Part shown: piece by piece, positions 26,288-35,351 of the stretch
Position numbering within the stretch: position 1 is the stretch's first letter
How the letters are laid out: every line of letters starts with the position of its first letter
DNA from: Phycobacter sedimenti
Lineage (GTDB): Bacteria > Pseudomonadota > Alphaproteobacteria > Rhodobacterales > Rhodobacteraceae
Direction: 5' to 3'
Length of the DNA stretch: 64,000 nt
Assembly: GCF_038148855.1 (NCBI RefSeq)
Contig: NZ_JBBVGR010000007.1
Location: forward strand, 263,679 to 327,678
Program-made: the position numbers and the translations under genes
The notes under the pieces: generated by a model
Seen by the model: only the letters and a program-made list of their open reading frames with translations
Database searches by the model: none
What the model was told of the DNA's origin: nothing

Positions 26288-27589
26288 ATGCCCGTTTTCC
26301 TTGATACGTCCGATGCCGATTTCGAAGCCGCCTTTGCCGCGCTCCTGAGCGCCAAGCGCGAGGACAGCCCGGATGTGGACGCGGTGGTGGCCGATATCAT
26401 CGCCGATGTGCGCGCGCGCGGCGATGCGGCGCTGATCGAGCTGACAGCAAGGTTCGACCGGCTGGAGCTGAATGCCGACAAGCTGGCGATCTCCGAGGCA
26501 GAGGTCGACGCCGCCATCGCAGGCGTACCCGCAGAGGAACGCAAGGCGCTGGAACTGGCCGCCGAACGTATCCGCGCCTATCACGAACGTCAGATGCCCG
26601 AGGATGCGCAATGGACCGATGCGGCGGGCGCGACACTTGGATGGCGCTGGTCAGCGGTCTCGGCTGCGGGGCTTTATGTGCCGGGCGGGCTTGCCTCCTA
26701 CCCCTCTTCGGTGCTGATGAACGCCATTCCGGCCAAGGTTGCGGGGGTCGAGCGCCTCGCCATCACCGTACCCACACCTGATGGCGTTCTGAACCCGCTG
26801 GTTCTGCTGGCCGCGCGGCTGGCCGGGGTGGATGAGATCTACCGTATCGGCGGCGCCCAGGCGATTGCGGCGCTGGCCTATGGCACCGAGACCATTGCTC
26901 CCGTGGACAAGATCACCGGCCCCGGCAACGCCTTTGTCGCCGCCGCCAAGCGTCGCGTTTTCGGCAAGGTGGGGATCGACATGATCGCCGGGCCGTCAGA
27001 AATTCTGGTGATCGCCGACAAGGACAACAATCCCGACTGGATCGCGCTGGACCTGATGAGCCAGGCCGAACACGACGAAAGCGCCCAATCGATCCTGATC
27101 ACCGACGACGCCGCATTTGGCCGCGCCGTGGCCGAGGCCGTGGACAAGCGCCTTGAAACTCTGGAACGCCGTGCCATCGCAGGCGTCAGCTGGCGGGATT
27201 TTGGCGCGGTGATTACCGTGCGCGACCTGAACGAGGCGGCAGAGCTGTCGAACCGGATCGCGCCAGAACACCTTGAACTCTGCGTGCCCGACCCCGAAGG
27301 GCTGAGCGAGAAAACCATCCACGCCGGCGCTATTTTCCTGGGCCAGTACACGCCCGAAGCCATCGGCGACTATGTGGGCGGCCCGAACCACGTTCTGCCC
27401 ACCGCGCGCTCGGCGCGGTTCTCGTCAGGGCTGTCGGTGATGGATTTTCTGAAACGCACAACGCTCGCGCGAATGACGCCCGAAGCCCTGCGCGCCATTG
27501 GCCCGGCTGCGGAAACCCTCGCCCAAAGCGAAAGCCTTGAGGCGCACGGGCTGTCGGTGACGGTGCGGCTGAACGCTCTGAACGACTGA
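26288..27589 (+). CDS. hisD: Histidinol dehydrogenase
   Basis: 433 residues from ATG 26288; upstream in-frame ATG 26234 is less likely because homology begins at MPVFLDTSDADFEAAF. Catalyses the last two steps of histidine synthesis (histidinol to histidine with two NAD+), zinc dependent. Visible: YVPGGLASYPSSVLMN, IDMIAGPSEILVIAD, SQAEHDESAQSILIT (zinc/catalytic His), NRIAPEHLEL (catalytic Glu-His) and GPNHVLPTARSARFSSGLSV. Confidence 0.97.
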   Translation: MPVFLDTSDADFEAAFAALLSAKREDSPDVDAVVADIIADVRARGDAALIELTARFDRLELNADKLAISEAEVDAAIAGVPAEERKALELAAERIRAYHERQMPEDAQWTDAAGATLGWRWSAVSAAGLYVPGGLASYPSSVLMNAIPAKVAGVERLAITVPTPDGVLNPLVLLAARLAGVDEIYRIGGAQAIAALAYGTETIAPVDKITGPGNAFVAAAKRRVFGKVGIDMIAGPSEILVIADKDNNPDWIALDLMSQAEHDESAQSILITDDAAFGRAVAEAVDKRLETLERRAIAGVSWRDFGAVITVRDLNEAAELSNRIAPEHLELCVPDPEGLSEKTIHAGAIFLGQYTPEAIGDYVGGPNHVLPTARSARFSSGLSVMDFLKRTTLARMTPEALRAIGPAAETLAQSESLEAHGLSVTVRLNALND

Positions 27590-27706
27590 TTGCGACACAG
27601 GCTCGGACGACGTAGCGGCGAATGAGGGCATCGGCAGTCAGACGATTGCCGCGCAGCGCGCCATGGTCTAGTGAGAGTGCAAACCAGGGTAAGAGGTCTC
27701 ACACCC

Positions 27707-28186
27707 ATGAGCCGCATCAGTCATATCGAGCTGGACGACAGCAACCTGCCGCCCCCGACGCCGGAGATCGAGCAGGAGCGCAAGGTGGCGCTGTTTGACC
27801 TCATCGAGGAGAACTCCTTCACGCTGCCCGCCCGCGACGGCCGCGAGGTTCCCCCCGGCCCCTATCACCTGGGGCTGGCGATCCGGGACAAGCGGCTGGT
27901 CTTTGATATCACCACCGAAGACGGGCAAAAGGCGGCCGAGTTCCATCTGTCGCTGTCGCCCTTCCGCCAGGTGGTCAAGGACTACTACCAGATCTGCGAA
28001 AGCTATTTCACCGCCGTGAAGACCCTGCCCCCCAGCCAGATTGAAACCATCGACATGGCCAGGCGCGGCATCCACAACGAGGGCAGCCGCGTCCTGCAGG
28101 AGCGGCTTGAAGGCAAGGCCGATGTCGACACCGACACCGCCCGCCGCCTCTTCACCCTGATCTGCGTCCTGCACTTCGGAGGCTGA
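27707..28186 (+). CDS. UPF0262 family protein
   Basis: 159 residues from ATG 27707. The sequence ISHIELDDSNLPPPTPEIEQERKVALFDLIEENSF and the C-terminal ETIDMARRGIHNEGSRVLQERL ... KADVDTDTARRLFTLICVL are typical of UPF0262, an uncharacterised alphaproteobacterial family that usually sits between hisD and a low-molecular-weight phosphatase, as here. It is cytosolic with no membrane segment. Confidence 0.9.
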   Translation: MSRISHIELDDSNLPPPTPEIEQERKVALFDLIEENSFTLPARDGREVPPGPYHLGLAIRDKRLVFDITTEDGQKAAEFHLSLSPFRQVVKDYYQICESYFTAVKTLPPSQIETIDMARRGIHNEGSRVLQERLEGKADVDTDTARRLFTLICVLHFGG

Positions 28187-28189
28187 CGG

Positions 28190-28648
28190 GTGGAGCAGTT
28201 GCCGCAGTCCATTCTGTTCTGCTGTGACCACAACGCGGTCCGATCCCCCATGGCCGAGGGGATCATGAAGAAATTCTATGGCACCGGCACCTATGTGCAG
28301 TCGGTCGGTGTCCATAACGACATGGAGATCGACGGTTTCTGCATCGCCGTCTGTCAGGAAATCGGCGTCGAACTGTCACGGCACCGGTCGCGCTCTTTCG
28401 ACGAGATGGAGCAATGGGGCGATGATCTGTCCTCCTTCGATCTGGTGGTGGCCCTCTCGCCCGCCAGTCAGCGCCGTGCGCTGGAGCTGACGCGCTATTT
28501 CCATCTGGACGTGGAATACTGGCCGATCATGGATCCGACCGGCCTTGGCGAAACCCGCGAGGCCAAGCTGGACAGCTACCGCCAGACCCGAGACCAGATC
28601 ATCAAACACCTGAAATCCCGCTGGGGCGAACCGACGGAGCTACTATGA
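28190..28648 (+). CDS. Low-molecular-weight protein-tyrosine-phosphatase-like protein
   Basis: 152 residues with GTG start three bases after the UPF0262 stop. The active-site loop C-x5-R is visible as CCDHNAVRSP (about residues 12-21), and the acid loop is likely WPIMDPTGLGE (about 109-119). It could be a tyrosine phosphatase or an arsenate-reductase-like enzyme; the constant link to UPF0262 and hisD favours a housekeeping role. Stop overlaps the next ATG (ATGA). Confidence 0.9.
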   Translation: MEQLPQSILFCCDHNAVRSPMAEGIMKKFYGTGTYVQSVGVHNDMEIDGFCIAVCQEIGVELSRHRSRSFDEMEQWGDDLSSFDLVVALSPASQRRALELTRYFHLDVEYWPIMDPTGLGETREAKLDSYRQTRDQIIKHLKSRWGEPTELL

Positions 28649-29040
28649 GCGAGACCATTGCGCGCTATTTCGAAGCCTTCAACGCAGGCGATACCGATGC
28701 CATGATCGACTGCCTGTCCGATGACGTGGCCCATCACGTCAACGAGGGCAAGATCCGCGTTGGCAAGGAAAAATTCGCCGCGTTCTGCGACCACATGAGC
28801 CGCTGCTACCGCGAAGAACTGACCGACATGGTGATCTTTGCGACCCCCGATGGCCACCGCGCGGCTGCCGAATATATCGTCAACGGCACTTATCTGGAAA
28901 CCGACGCGGGCCTGCTGACGGCAAAGGGCCAGACCTACCGCCTGCCTGCCGGGTCCTTTTTTGATCTGAAGGACGGCAAGATCTCCCGCGTCACCACCTA
29001 TTACAACCTCGCCGACTGGATGGCGCAGGTCTCCGCCTGA
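28645..29040 (+). CDS. SnoaL-like/ketosteroid-isomerase-fold protein
   Basis: 131 residues. The NTF2-like cone fold is suggested by the opening IARYFEAFNAGDTDAMIDCLSDDVAHHVNEG, the middle AAAEYIVNGTYLET and the closing LKDGKISRVTTYYNLADWM. Members isomerise or hydrolyse small molecules or act as binding proteins; no specific substrate is implied. It overlaps its neighbours on both sides (ATGA and TGATG), so it is translated together with the phosphatase and the acetyltransferase. Confidence 0.88.
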   Translation: MSETIARYFEAFNAGDTDAMIDCLSDDVAHHVNEGKIRVGKEKFAAFCDHMSRCYREELTDMVIFATPDGHRAAAEYIVNGTYLETDAGLLTAKGQTYRLPAGSFFDLKDGKISRVTTYYNLADWMAQVSA

Positions 29041-29627
29041 TGGCGCTGCGGATCGAGCCCCTCACCGGCGCGGCGCTTGAGGCCGCGCTGGATGATGTGG
29101 CCGCCCTGCGGATCGAGGTCTTTCGCGCCTGGCCTTATCTCTACGACGGTGATCTCGCATATGAGCGCAGCTATATGCAAAGCTACCGGGGCAGCACCCG
29201 CGCCGTAGTAGTCGGTGCCTTTGACGGGAGCCGCCTTGTGGGTGCTGCGACCGGAACGCCGCTGGCTGATCACGCCGACGATTTCGCCGCCGCCTTTGCG
29301 GGCACCGACATTGATCTCGCCACCGTTTTCTACTGCGCCGAATCGGTGCTTCTGCCCGAGTATCGCGGTCAGGGCGCAGGCCACGGGTTCTTTGACGCGC
29401 GCGAAGCCCATGCCCACGCCCATGGCTTCAGCAAATCCGCCTTTTGCAGTGTCCAGCGCCCCGAAGATCACCCGCTGCGCCCCGATGACTATGCTCCGCT
29501 CGACCCCTTCTGGCGCAAACGCGGCTATGCCCCCCTGCCCGGTGTGGTGGCAGAGTTTTCCTGGAAAGACGTGGATCAACAGGCCGAAACCCGCAAACCG
29601 CTACAATTCTGGATCCGGGATCTCTAG
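29040..29627 (+). CDS. GNAT family N-acetyltransferase
   Basis: 195 residues. Acetyl-CoA-binding segment AESVLLPEYRGQGAGHGFFDAREAHAHAHGF (about residues 101-131; the R-G-Q-G-A-G pocket), preceded by the beta-strand pattern AVVVGAFDGSRLVGAATGTPL. Acceptor unknown. Starts on the last base of the preceding stop, so it is cotranslated with the SnoaL-like protein. Confidence 0.9.
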   Translation: MALRIEPLTGAALEAALDDVAALRIEVFRAWPYLYDGDLAYERSYMQSYRGSTRAVVVGAFDGSRLVGAATGTPLADHADDFAAAFAGTDIDLATVFYCAESVLLPEYRGQGAGHGFFDAREAHAHAHGFSKSAFCSVQRPEDHPLRPDDYAPLDPFWRKRGYAPLPGVVAEFSWKDVDQQAETRKPLQFWIRDL

Positions 29628-29691
29628 GCTTGCACCTGTTCCTAGCGGAGAGACACCGGTGACAGGCAGGGACCCCGTCCCTTGCCACCTA

Positions 29692-30249
29692 CTATGAGTT
29701 TTCGGGCAATTTGCACTTCTTTAGGAGGGACGCGAAATCGTCAGAGGTCATCGCCGCATAGAGAATGTCATCAAGGCAACTGCGTTCATGAGTGGTTGCC
29801 AGATCCCGTGCATCGAGGAGGACAATTCTGCGACGTTGGACAAAAACTGGCAGGATATGCAGGCGCATGGACAGCGACACGCGATCCAATATGACGGTCT
29901 TTGACCTAAACGTTCGTGCAAGTTCCTTTGTATCCAGCCCCAGGCTCTCCGCCAGCGGAAGACCCTCAATCTGTGGGAACCCGTCCAGCAGGAACACCCA
30001 GATCTGCACGTCATTCAGCGTCTCCGGCTCCTGGTCAGAAAGCACCCCTTTTGGGTCAGCCATCATGACATCGAATATCGGCGGATTTCGCCAGATTTCG
30101 TTGTCCTGCCAGAACATGAACGTGGCCGGGTTCAGCTTGCGCTCAAGATCGGCGATGGCCGCGCTCTTTATCGACGCTAGCGAGAAAATGAAGTACGCGC
30201 CTACAACAACCAGATAGACAAGGGCAGCCCGAATAATCCACTTTTTCAA
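29692..30249 (-). CDS. Membrane-anchored protein of unknown function
   Basis: 185 residues. One N-terminal transmembrane helix (about residues 5-25) and a soluble remainder with no motif I recognise; two Cys near the C-terminus (about 160 and 179). It is the only minus-strand gene between the acetyltransferase and the nitrilase-like gene and interrupts an otherwise co-directional block, so it may be a later insertion. Moderately convincing as a gene: continuous, ordinary composition, proper membrane-anchor start. Confidence 0.7.
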   Translation of the reverse strand: MKKWIIRAALVYLVVVGAYFIFSLASIKSAAIADLERKLNPATFMFWQDNEIWRNPPIFDVMMADPKGVLSDQEPETLNDVQIWVFLLDGFPQIEGLPLAESLGLDTKELARTFRSKTVILDRVSLSMRLHILPVFVQRRRIVLLDARDLATTHERSCLDDILYAAMTSDDFASLLKKCKLPENS

Positions 30250-30442
30250 AACGATATTCCATCCGTAGTCTTGATAGGCAATACCTTGCAGGCGGCAAGT
30301 AGCCAGTCAACCCTTACGGGAACGCACCTCCAGATCTGACTTGGCCACCCTATTACAATCGACCGCCTCTTGATCCTCGCCCCAAAACACGTTCTGTTTT
30401 CCCGGACGCATTTGCCACGAAACCAACAACGAATGAGCCCCC

Positions 30443-31321
30443 ATGAAAATCGCTACCGCCGCCTATCAGATGGACTGGCTCGACAGCTGGGCCCAATATG
30501 AAGACAAGCTTGCCGCATGGGTCGGGGACGCCGCGAAAGAAGGCGCCGATCTGCTGGTCTTTCCCGAATATGGCGCGATGGAGCTGGCGACGCTCGATGG
30601 CGCCGATGCTGCCCGCGATCTGGAGCGGTCCCTTCATGCGGTCTCAGACCGGATGGAAGAGGCGGCTGCCGTGCATCTGAAACTGGCGGCGGAACATGGC
30701 GTGCATATCCTTGGCGCCTCGGCCCCCGTCGATGCGGGCTTTGAGCGCCCGGTGAACCGGGCTGAGCTTTACACCCCCACCGGCCAGCGCGATCACCAGG
30801 ACAAGCAGATCATGACCATGTTCGAGCGTGATCCCTGGAATGTCATGGGCGGCGGACCGCTGAAGCTGTTTGACACCGCGCTGGGAAAGATCGGCGTGCT
30901 GATCTGTTATGACAGCGAGTTTCCCCTCCTGGGCCGCGCGCTGGCCGAGGCGGATATCATCCTTGTGCCGTCCTGCACCGAGGCACTGGCGGGCTATTGG
31001 CGGGTGCGCATCGGCGCCATGGCGCGGGCGCTGGAAAACCAATGCGTCACCGCCATGGCCTCGCTCGTCGGACAGGCGGATTGGTCCGAATCGGTGGATG
31101 TGACCATTGGAATGGGCGGCATCTTTGGCCCGCCCGACACGGGCTTTCCTTCGACCGGGGTCCTTGGCGAAGGCACATTGGGCGAACCCGGCTGGACCTT
31201 TGCCGATGTCGACCTGCAAACCATCGCAGATGTGCGCCGCGCGGGCGTTGTGCGCAACCGCAGCCACTGGGATGAACAGGAACCAAGGGTAAAAACCGTC
31301 ACAAATCGCCTCATGCGGTGA
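30443..31321 (+). CDS. Carbon-nitrogen hydrolase (nitrilase superfamily)
   Basis: 292 residues. Hydrolyses amide or nitrile bonds of small molecules through a Glu-Lys-Cys triad. Candidates in sequence: Glu in VFPEYGAMEL (about residue 41), Lys in HQDKQIMTMFE (about 119) and Cys in VLICYDSEFPLL (about 154). The C-terminal GEPGWTFADVDL is also typical. Substrate unknown. Precedes infA by about 80 bases with its own likely promoter upstream at 30250-30442. Confidence 0.92.
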   Translation: MKIATAAYQMDWLDSWAQYEDKLAAWVGDAAKEGADLLVFPEYGAMELATLDGADAARDLERSLHAVSDRMEEAAAVHLKLAAEHGVHILGASAPVDAGFERPVNRAELYTPTGQRDHQDKQIMTMFERDPWNVMGGGPLKLFDTALGKIGVLICYDSEFPLLGRALAEADIILVPSCTEALAGYWRVRIGAMARALENQCVTAMASLVGQADWSESVDVTIGMGGIFGPPDTGFPSTGVLGEGTLGEPGWTFADVDLQTIADVRRAGVVRNRSHWDEQEPRVKTVTNRLMR

Positions 31322-31404
31322 TTGCGCCCTTGAAAAATTGGCAGAATGCGCCCATTTAAGCGCATCCCCGCATTGTGTCGGGGCAACGCAACGATGGAGA
31401 AAAC

Positions 31405-31623
31405 ATGGCCAAGGAAGATACGCTCGAATTTCCCGGTGTCGTGAAGGAACTCCTGCCCAATGCGACGTTTCGGGTCGAGCTGGAAAACGGCCATGAGATC
31501 ATCGCACATACGGCAGGCAAGATGCGCAAGAACCGCATCCGTGTTCTCGCTGGCGACCGGGTTCAGGTGGAAATGACCCCCTATGACCTGACCAAAGGCC
31601 GGATCAACTACCGCTTCAAGTAA
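31405..31623 (+). CDS. infA: Translation initiation factor IF-1
   Basis: 72 residues, exactly the family length, from ATG 31405 (MAKEDTLEFPGVV). Single S1/OB-fold RNA-binding domain; binds the 30S A site with IF-2 and IF-3. Visible: LPNATFRVELENGHEIIAHTAGKMRKNRIRVLAGDRV and LTKGRINYRFK. Followed by a strong terminator hairpin. Confidence 0.98.
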   Translation: MAKEDTLEFPGVVKELLPNATFRVELENGHEIIAHTAGKMRKNRIRVLAGDRVQVEMTPYDLTKGRINYRFK

Positions 31624-31660
31624 GCACGGGTCCGACCGGACGGCAAAACCAGACAAGCAA

Positions 31661-31690
31661 AGCCCGGCCTCGACGCCGGGCTTTTGTTTT
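31661..31690 (+). terminator. Rho-independent terminator of infA
   Basis: Perfect stem AGCCCGGC (31661-31668) / GCCGGGCT (31675-31682), loop CTCGAC, then a T-rich run to 31690. Confidence 0.9.
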
Positions 31691-31753
31691 CTGGGCATTG
31701 CTCATAGAACTCGCTGCAAGATTTGATGGCACGCAACGACAAGGGGCCTATCC

Positions 31754-32335
31754 ATGGCATTCATTCTGGGATCGGGCAGCCCAAGGCGGCTGGAGCTTCT
31801 GGCGCAGCTGGGCGTCACCCCGGACGCGGTGCGTCCGCCGGACATCGACGAGACCCCAAAAAAGGGTGAGCTGCCCCGCGATTACTGCGCCCGCGTGACC
31901 CGTGAAAAGGTCGCCGCCGTCCCCGCCGATGCGGATGACGTGGTGCTCTGCGCCGATACCACCGTGGCGCTGGGGCGGCGGATCATGGGCAAACCGGAGG
32001 GTGCCGGGGAGGCCGCCGAGTTTCTACTGGCGCTGTCGGGGCGACGGCACCGGGTCATCACCTCGGTCGCGGTGCGCCGGGGGACGCGCATCTGGCAAAA
32101 GGACGTGGTCAGCCAGGTGAAGATGAAGCGCCTGTCGGATGAGGAACTGAACGCCTATCTCGCCACCGATGACTGGCAGGGCAAGGCGGGCGGCTATGCC
32201 ATTCAGGGACCTGCAGGCGCCTTTATCCCTTGGATCAACGGCTCCTTCACCGGCATCGTCGGATTGCCGCTCTGTGAAACCGCCCATCTTTTACAGGCCG
32301 CAGGCTGGCCGCTTTACAAGGAGGCCGCCGCATGA
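31754..32335 (+). CDS. maf: Maf/YceF family nucleotide pyrophosphatase
   Basis: 193 residues. Maf proteins hydrolyse non-canonical or modified nucleoside triphosphates and affect septum formation. Visible: ILGSGSPRRLELL at the start, DIDETPKKGE, LCADTTVALGRRIMGKP and the KAGGYAIQGPAGAFI-W segment. Stop overlaps the next gene by four bases (ATGA). Confidence 0.95.
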   Translation: MAFILGSGSPRRLELLAQLGVTPDAVRPPDIDETPKKGELPRDYCARVTREKVAAVPADADDVVLCADTTVALGRRIMGKPEGAGEAAEFLLALSGRRHRVITSVAVRRGTRIWQKDVVSQVKMKRLSDEELNAYLATDDWQGKAGGYAIQGPAGAFIPWINGSFTGIVGLPLCETAHLLQAAGWPLYKEAAA

Positions 32336-33354
32336 AGGGCCGCACGATCATTCTCGACCACATCGACGGGCGCGAAGCTGCCGCCTTGATGGTGGATGGA
32401 AAACTGGACGATTTCCTGATCGACGGCGATGCACCCGTGCCGGGCACCGTCTACCGCGCCCGCGCCGACCGCCCGGTAAAGGGCCAGGGCGGCATGTTCC
32501 TGACCACCCCCGACGGCCCCGCCTTCCTGCGACAGGTCAAGGGAATGGCACCGGGGCAGCAGCTGCTGGTGCAGGTCACCGGCTACGCCGAACCCGGCAA
32601 GGCGATCCCGGTGACGCAGAAACTCCTGTTCAAAAGCCGCTATGCCATTGTGACGCCCGAGGCTCCGGGGCTGAACATCTCCCGTTCGATCCGGGACGAG
32701 GATGAACGCGACCGCCTGTTGGAAATCGCCCATGAGGCGATGGATGGCAGCGACCACGGCCTGATTCTGCGCTCGGCCTGTGACGGTGCCGACCCGGATG
32801 AGGTGGCCGAGGATATCGCTGCCATGGCCACCCTCGCCGATCAGGTGCTGAACGATCATGGCACCGAAGTGGAAACCCTGGCCGAGGGCGACAGCCCCCA
32901 TATCCGCGCCTGGCGTGACTGGGTGGAGCCTGCCGAGGTAGAGCGCGCGCCCGGCGGGTTTGAGACCCACGGCGTGCTGGATGCGCTGGAGGATGCACGC
33001 GGCATTCGCCAGCCCCTCTCCGGCGGAGCCTTCCTCTTCATCGAACCCACCCGCGCCCTGGTGGCGGTGGATGTGAACACCGGCGCTGACACCTCTCTGG
33101 CCGCGGGGATCAAGGCCAACATGGCCACAGCCCGCGCCCTGCCCCGCGCCCTGCGCGTCCGCGGCCTTGGCGGCCAGATCGTGCTGGATCTTGCACCGAT
33201 GCCAAAGAAGGATCGCCGCCCCTTTGAAAGCGCGCTGCGCGCGGCCTTTCGCGCCGACAGCGAAGAAACGGTTCTTGTCGGCTGGACCAACCTTGGCCAT
33301 TTCGAGCTGCAGCGCAAACGCGGACGCATCCCCCTGCAGGAGGCGCTGGAATGA
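32332..33354 (+). CDS. Ribonuclease E/G family protein (short form)
   Basis: 340 residues. It resembles the catalytic core of RNase E/G: an N-terminal S1-like region, SRYAIVTPEAPGLNISRSIRDEDER, GLILRSACDGAD and FIEPTRALVAVDVNTGAD (metal-binding Asp-x-Asn). It is shorter than RNase E and RNase G, lacking the zinc link and C-terminal scaffold. Located between maf and yacG as in related genomes. It overlaps both neighbours by four bases. Confidence 0.9.
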   Translation: MKGRTIILDHIDGREAAALMVDGKLDDFLIDGDAPVPGTVYRARADRPVKGQGGMFLTTPDGPAFLRQVKGMAPGQQLLVQVTGYAEPGKAIPVTQKLLFKSRYAIVTPEAPGLNISRSIRDEDERDRLLEIAHEAMDGSDHGLILRSACDGADPDEVAEDIAAMATLADQVLNDHGTEVETLAEGDSPHIRAWRDWVEPAEVERAPGGFETHGVLDALEDARGIRQPLSGGAFLFIEPTRALVAVDVNTGADTSLAAGIKANMATARALPRALRVRGLGGQIVLDLAPMPKKDRRPFESALRAAFRADSEETVLVGWTNLGHFELQRKRGRIPLQEALE

Positions 33355-33554
33355 GCTGCCCCCTGTGCGGTGAAGACACCGCCCGTGCCTATCGCCCCTT
33401 TTGCTCCAAACGCTGCGCCGACCGCGACCTCGCACGCTGGCTGAACGGCAGCTACGCGGTGCCCAGCCAGGACCCTGAAGACATTGAAAAGGCACTGGAA
33501 GAAGCTGAAAAAACGCTATCCTCCGATGAATCCGGATCGCGCCTTAAACATTGA
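33351..33554 (+). CDS. yacG: Zinc-finger DNA gyrase inhibitor YacG
   Basis: 67 residues. Four-Cys zinc site CPLC (residues 3-6) and CSKRC (about 18-22), then RDLARWLNGSYAVP, which is the conserved YacG core. Members bind GyrB and block its DNA binding. Acidic tail at the C-terminus. Last gene of the infA-maf-RNase-yacG run. Confidence 0.93.
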   Translation: MSCPLCGEDTARAYRPFCSKRCADRDLARWLNGSYAVPSQDPEDIEKALEEAEKTLSSDESGSRLKH

Positions 33555-33636
33555 CGAATTTCTTTCAAAAAGCCTCTGGACACCGTGCCCGCCACGGCAT
33601 AGAAGGCCTGCACCCAAGGCGAACAGCCTTTCCCGT

Positions 33637-33711
33637 GCCCGGGTAGCTCAGGGGTAGAGCAGTGGATTGAAAATCCTCGTGTCGGTGGTTCGATTCCGCC
33701 CCCGGGCACCA
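33637..33711 (+). tRNA. tRNA-Phe (anticodon GAA)
   Basis: 75 bases with encoded CCA. Acceptor stem GCCCGGG / CCCGGGC, D-arm GCTC...GAGC, anticodon arm GTGGA-TTGAAAA-TCCTC (anticodon GAA, with a G-C/T-style imperfect closing pair), T-arm GGTGG-TTCGATT-CCGCC. A decayed integrase follows downstream. Confidence 0.97.
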
Positions 33712-33875
33712 CAATCACTTCCAGTTGTGGTTGGTATCATCTTCCAATATCCTGAATTTCATCGAAAACATCGGATCCTTTGTCGGAGTTTTTCCGAAGC
33801 GATCTCGCCTATTCCACCCCAATTGGGGGTATGAGTCGGGGTACTGCCGAGGTCGTGAAATGAGGGTACCCCCAG

Positions 33876-34514
33876 ATGCCTGTATTGAGCGATGTCAAGG
33901 TCCGGGCGTTGAAGCCCAAAGAAAAGCCCCACAAGCAGGCCGATTTTGATGGCTAGTTCGTGTTGGTCAATCCAAACGGCTCCAAGCTGTGGCGCTTCAC
34001 GTACCGCTTGATGGGTAAGGAGAAGCTGCTCTCGTTTGGAAAATACCCAGATTTGAGCCTCAAACAGGCACGGGACAAAAGAGACGAGGCGCGGAAGGTC
34101 CTCGCGGAAGGAAAAGATCCGTCATTTGAGCGCAGGAAAGTGCAAGCCACAAAGGAGGCCGAACACCGGAAACCTTCGGTAAGCTCGCAGATTCTCTTTT
34201 GGAGAAGAAGCGCTTGGAGGGCAAATCCACCTCCACCCTCGCCAAGACGGAATGGTTGCACGCTCTCCTCTGCGCCGACCTGGGAGGCTATCCAATCGGT
34301 CACATAACCGCGCGAGACCTCCTCGTCCCCCCAGAAAGATGGAAGCGAGGGGCCGCAACGAGTCCGCACTTCTCATGCGGTCTGCCGCTGGTCAGTTTTT
34401 TCGATATGCCATTGCACGGGGGCTGGTGGATAACGACCCAACCTTCGGCCTCAAGAATGCCTTGACCCGAGCGCCGGTCAAGCATCGCTCGGCCCTATTT
34501 GATCCCCAAAGGAT
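33876..34514 (+). pseudogene. Decayed P4-type tyrosine integrase next to tRNA-Phe
   Basis: Fragments in three frames give a P4-like (DUF4102) integrase: LSDVKVRALKPKEKPHKQAD, an in-frame TAG at about 33954, then GSKLWRFTYRLMGKEKLLSF and YPDLSLKQARDKRDEAR (frame of 33876); STSTLAKTEWLHALLCADLG in a second frame near 34220; AAGQFFRYAIARGLVDNDP in a third near 34380. The catalytic C-terminal part is not found. One stop and at least two frameshifts. It lies 164 bases from tRNA-Phe, its likely former target. No second copy of the tRNA end was found nearby. Confidence 0.82.
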
Positions 34515-34620
34515 AAACTGCCGTACACGAAGTCGGCAGCAGGCCACAATGAATGCTATCAAAGGAGCGGCACCAAACTGCGGCACGTCCAAAGGCTGGA
34601 GAAGGGAGCTTCGGGCAAAC

Positions 34621-35247
34621 TCAAAAGTGCCTGGCGAAGACCAGCCGAAGATAATCCATCACCTGACCCTCAGCCGTGTCCCGCGTGAACTTGGCTGGAT
34701 ACATCAACATGTTCAGCCAGAGACCATCGAACATACCTTCTAGGGTTTGCGCGACCTTGTCTGCATCGGCATGAGGGTAGGCGCCTTCGGCGATGATACT
34801 CTGGCATAGCTCTGCACAGAGCTCCTGTCGCTCCATGTCGATCTGCGAAGAGATCAACCGATAGGCCTTTCGATGGTTGGCTTCGCCGAAAAAGGCGAAC
34901 CAGACTGCCAGCTTCTTTCGGCTGCAGATACGCGGGTGGAACTGTGACGACACGATCGAGCGCAGTTTGTCCACATCCGACAGATCATCGCGCTGCACAT
35001 CCCGCAACCACAGGTCACGATGCTCGGCCGCCAGATGCCTCAGCGTCTCGGACAGCAGCGCGTCCTTGCTCTTGAAATGGAAATTGGCCAGCCCCAGCGA
35101 CAGACCGGCCTCTTTGGCAATGGCGTTGAGGGTGGTGCCGGAAATCCCCTTGCGGGCAATGCAGGTGATGGTTGCGTCGATCAGCTGTTTGCGGCGCACT
35201 TCTGGGGGTGCGGTGCGCGGCTTTTTCGTCGGGGATGTCGGGATCAT
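34621..35247 (-). CDS. TetR family transcriptional regulator (BetI-like)
   Basis: 208 residues. N-terminal helix-turn-helix TTLNAIAKEAGLSLGLANFHF (about residues 38-58) preceded by RRKQLIDATITCIARKGISG; the C-terminal ligand domain has the BetI-like pattern AVWFAFFGEANHRKAYRLISSQ. BetI-type members often control choline/betaine or methylated-amine genes, and the divergent neighbour is a dimethylglycine/sarcosine-dehydrogenase-like enzyme, which fits (inference). An 18-base palindrome lies just before its start. Confidence 0.92.
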   Translation of the reverse strand: MIPTSPTKKPRTAPPEVRRKQLIDATITCIARKGISGTTLNAIAKEAGLSLGLANFHFKSKDALLSETLRHLAAEHRDLWLRDVQRDDLSDVDKLRSIVSSQFHPRICSRKKLAVWFAFFGEANHRKAYRLISSQIDMERQELCAELCQSIIAEGAYPHADADKVAQTLEGMFDGLWLNMLMYPAKFTRDTAEGQVMDYLRLVFARHF

Positions 35248-35258
35248 ATGTCATGTCT

Positions 35259-35276
35259 ATTGAATGTTCATTCAAT
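35259..35276. promoter_or_regulatory. Palindromic operator between TetR and dehydrogenase genes
   Basis: Perfect inverted repeat ATTGAATG-TT-CATTCAAT at 35259-35276, 12 bases from the regulator start codon (35247) and about 75 bases before the dehydrogenase ATG (35352). Likely binding site for the adjacent TetR protein, controlling both directions. Confidence 0.7.
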
Positions 35277-35351
35277 CAGTATTTTGATTGCTTCAGGCGG
35301 TCAATTGTAGGATTTGATCAAATCGAGGATTCGCACTGGAAGGACATACCG

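Noticed and set aside
33712..34620. Second attachment repeat for tRNA-Phe
   Set aside because: Looked for a copy of the tRNA-Phe 3' end downstream of the decayed integrase and found none in the window.
35172..35351. N-terminal extension of the dehydrogenase frame
   Set aside because: It would cover the operator and the divergent regulator's start; the conserved FAD-binding start is at 35352 with a ribosome-binding site.
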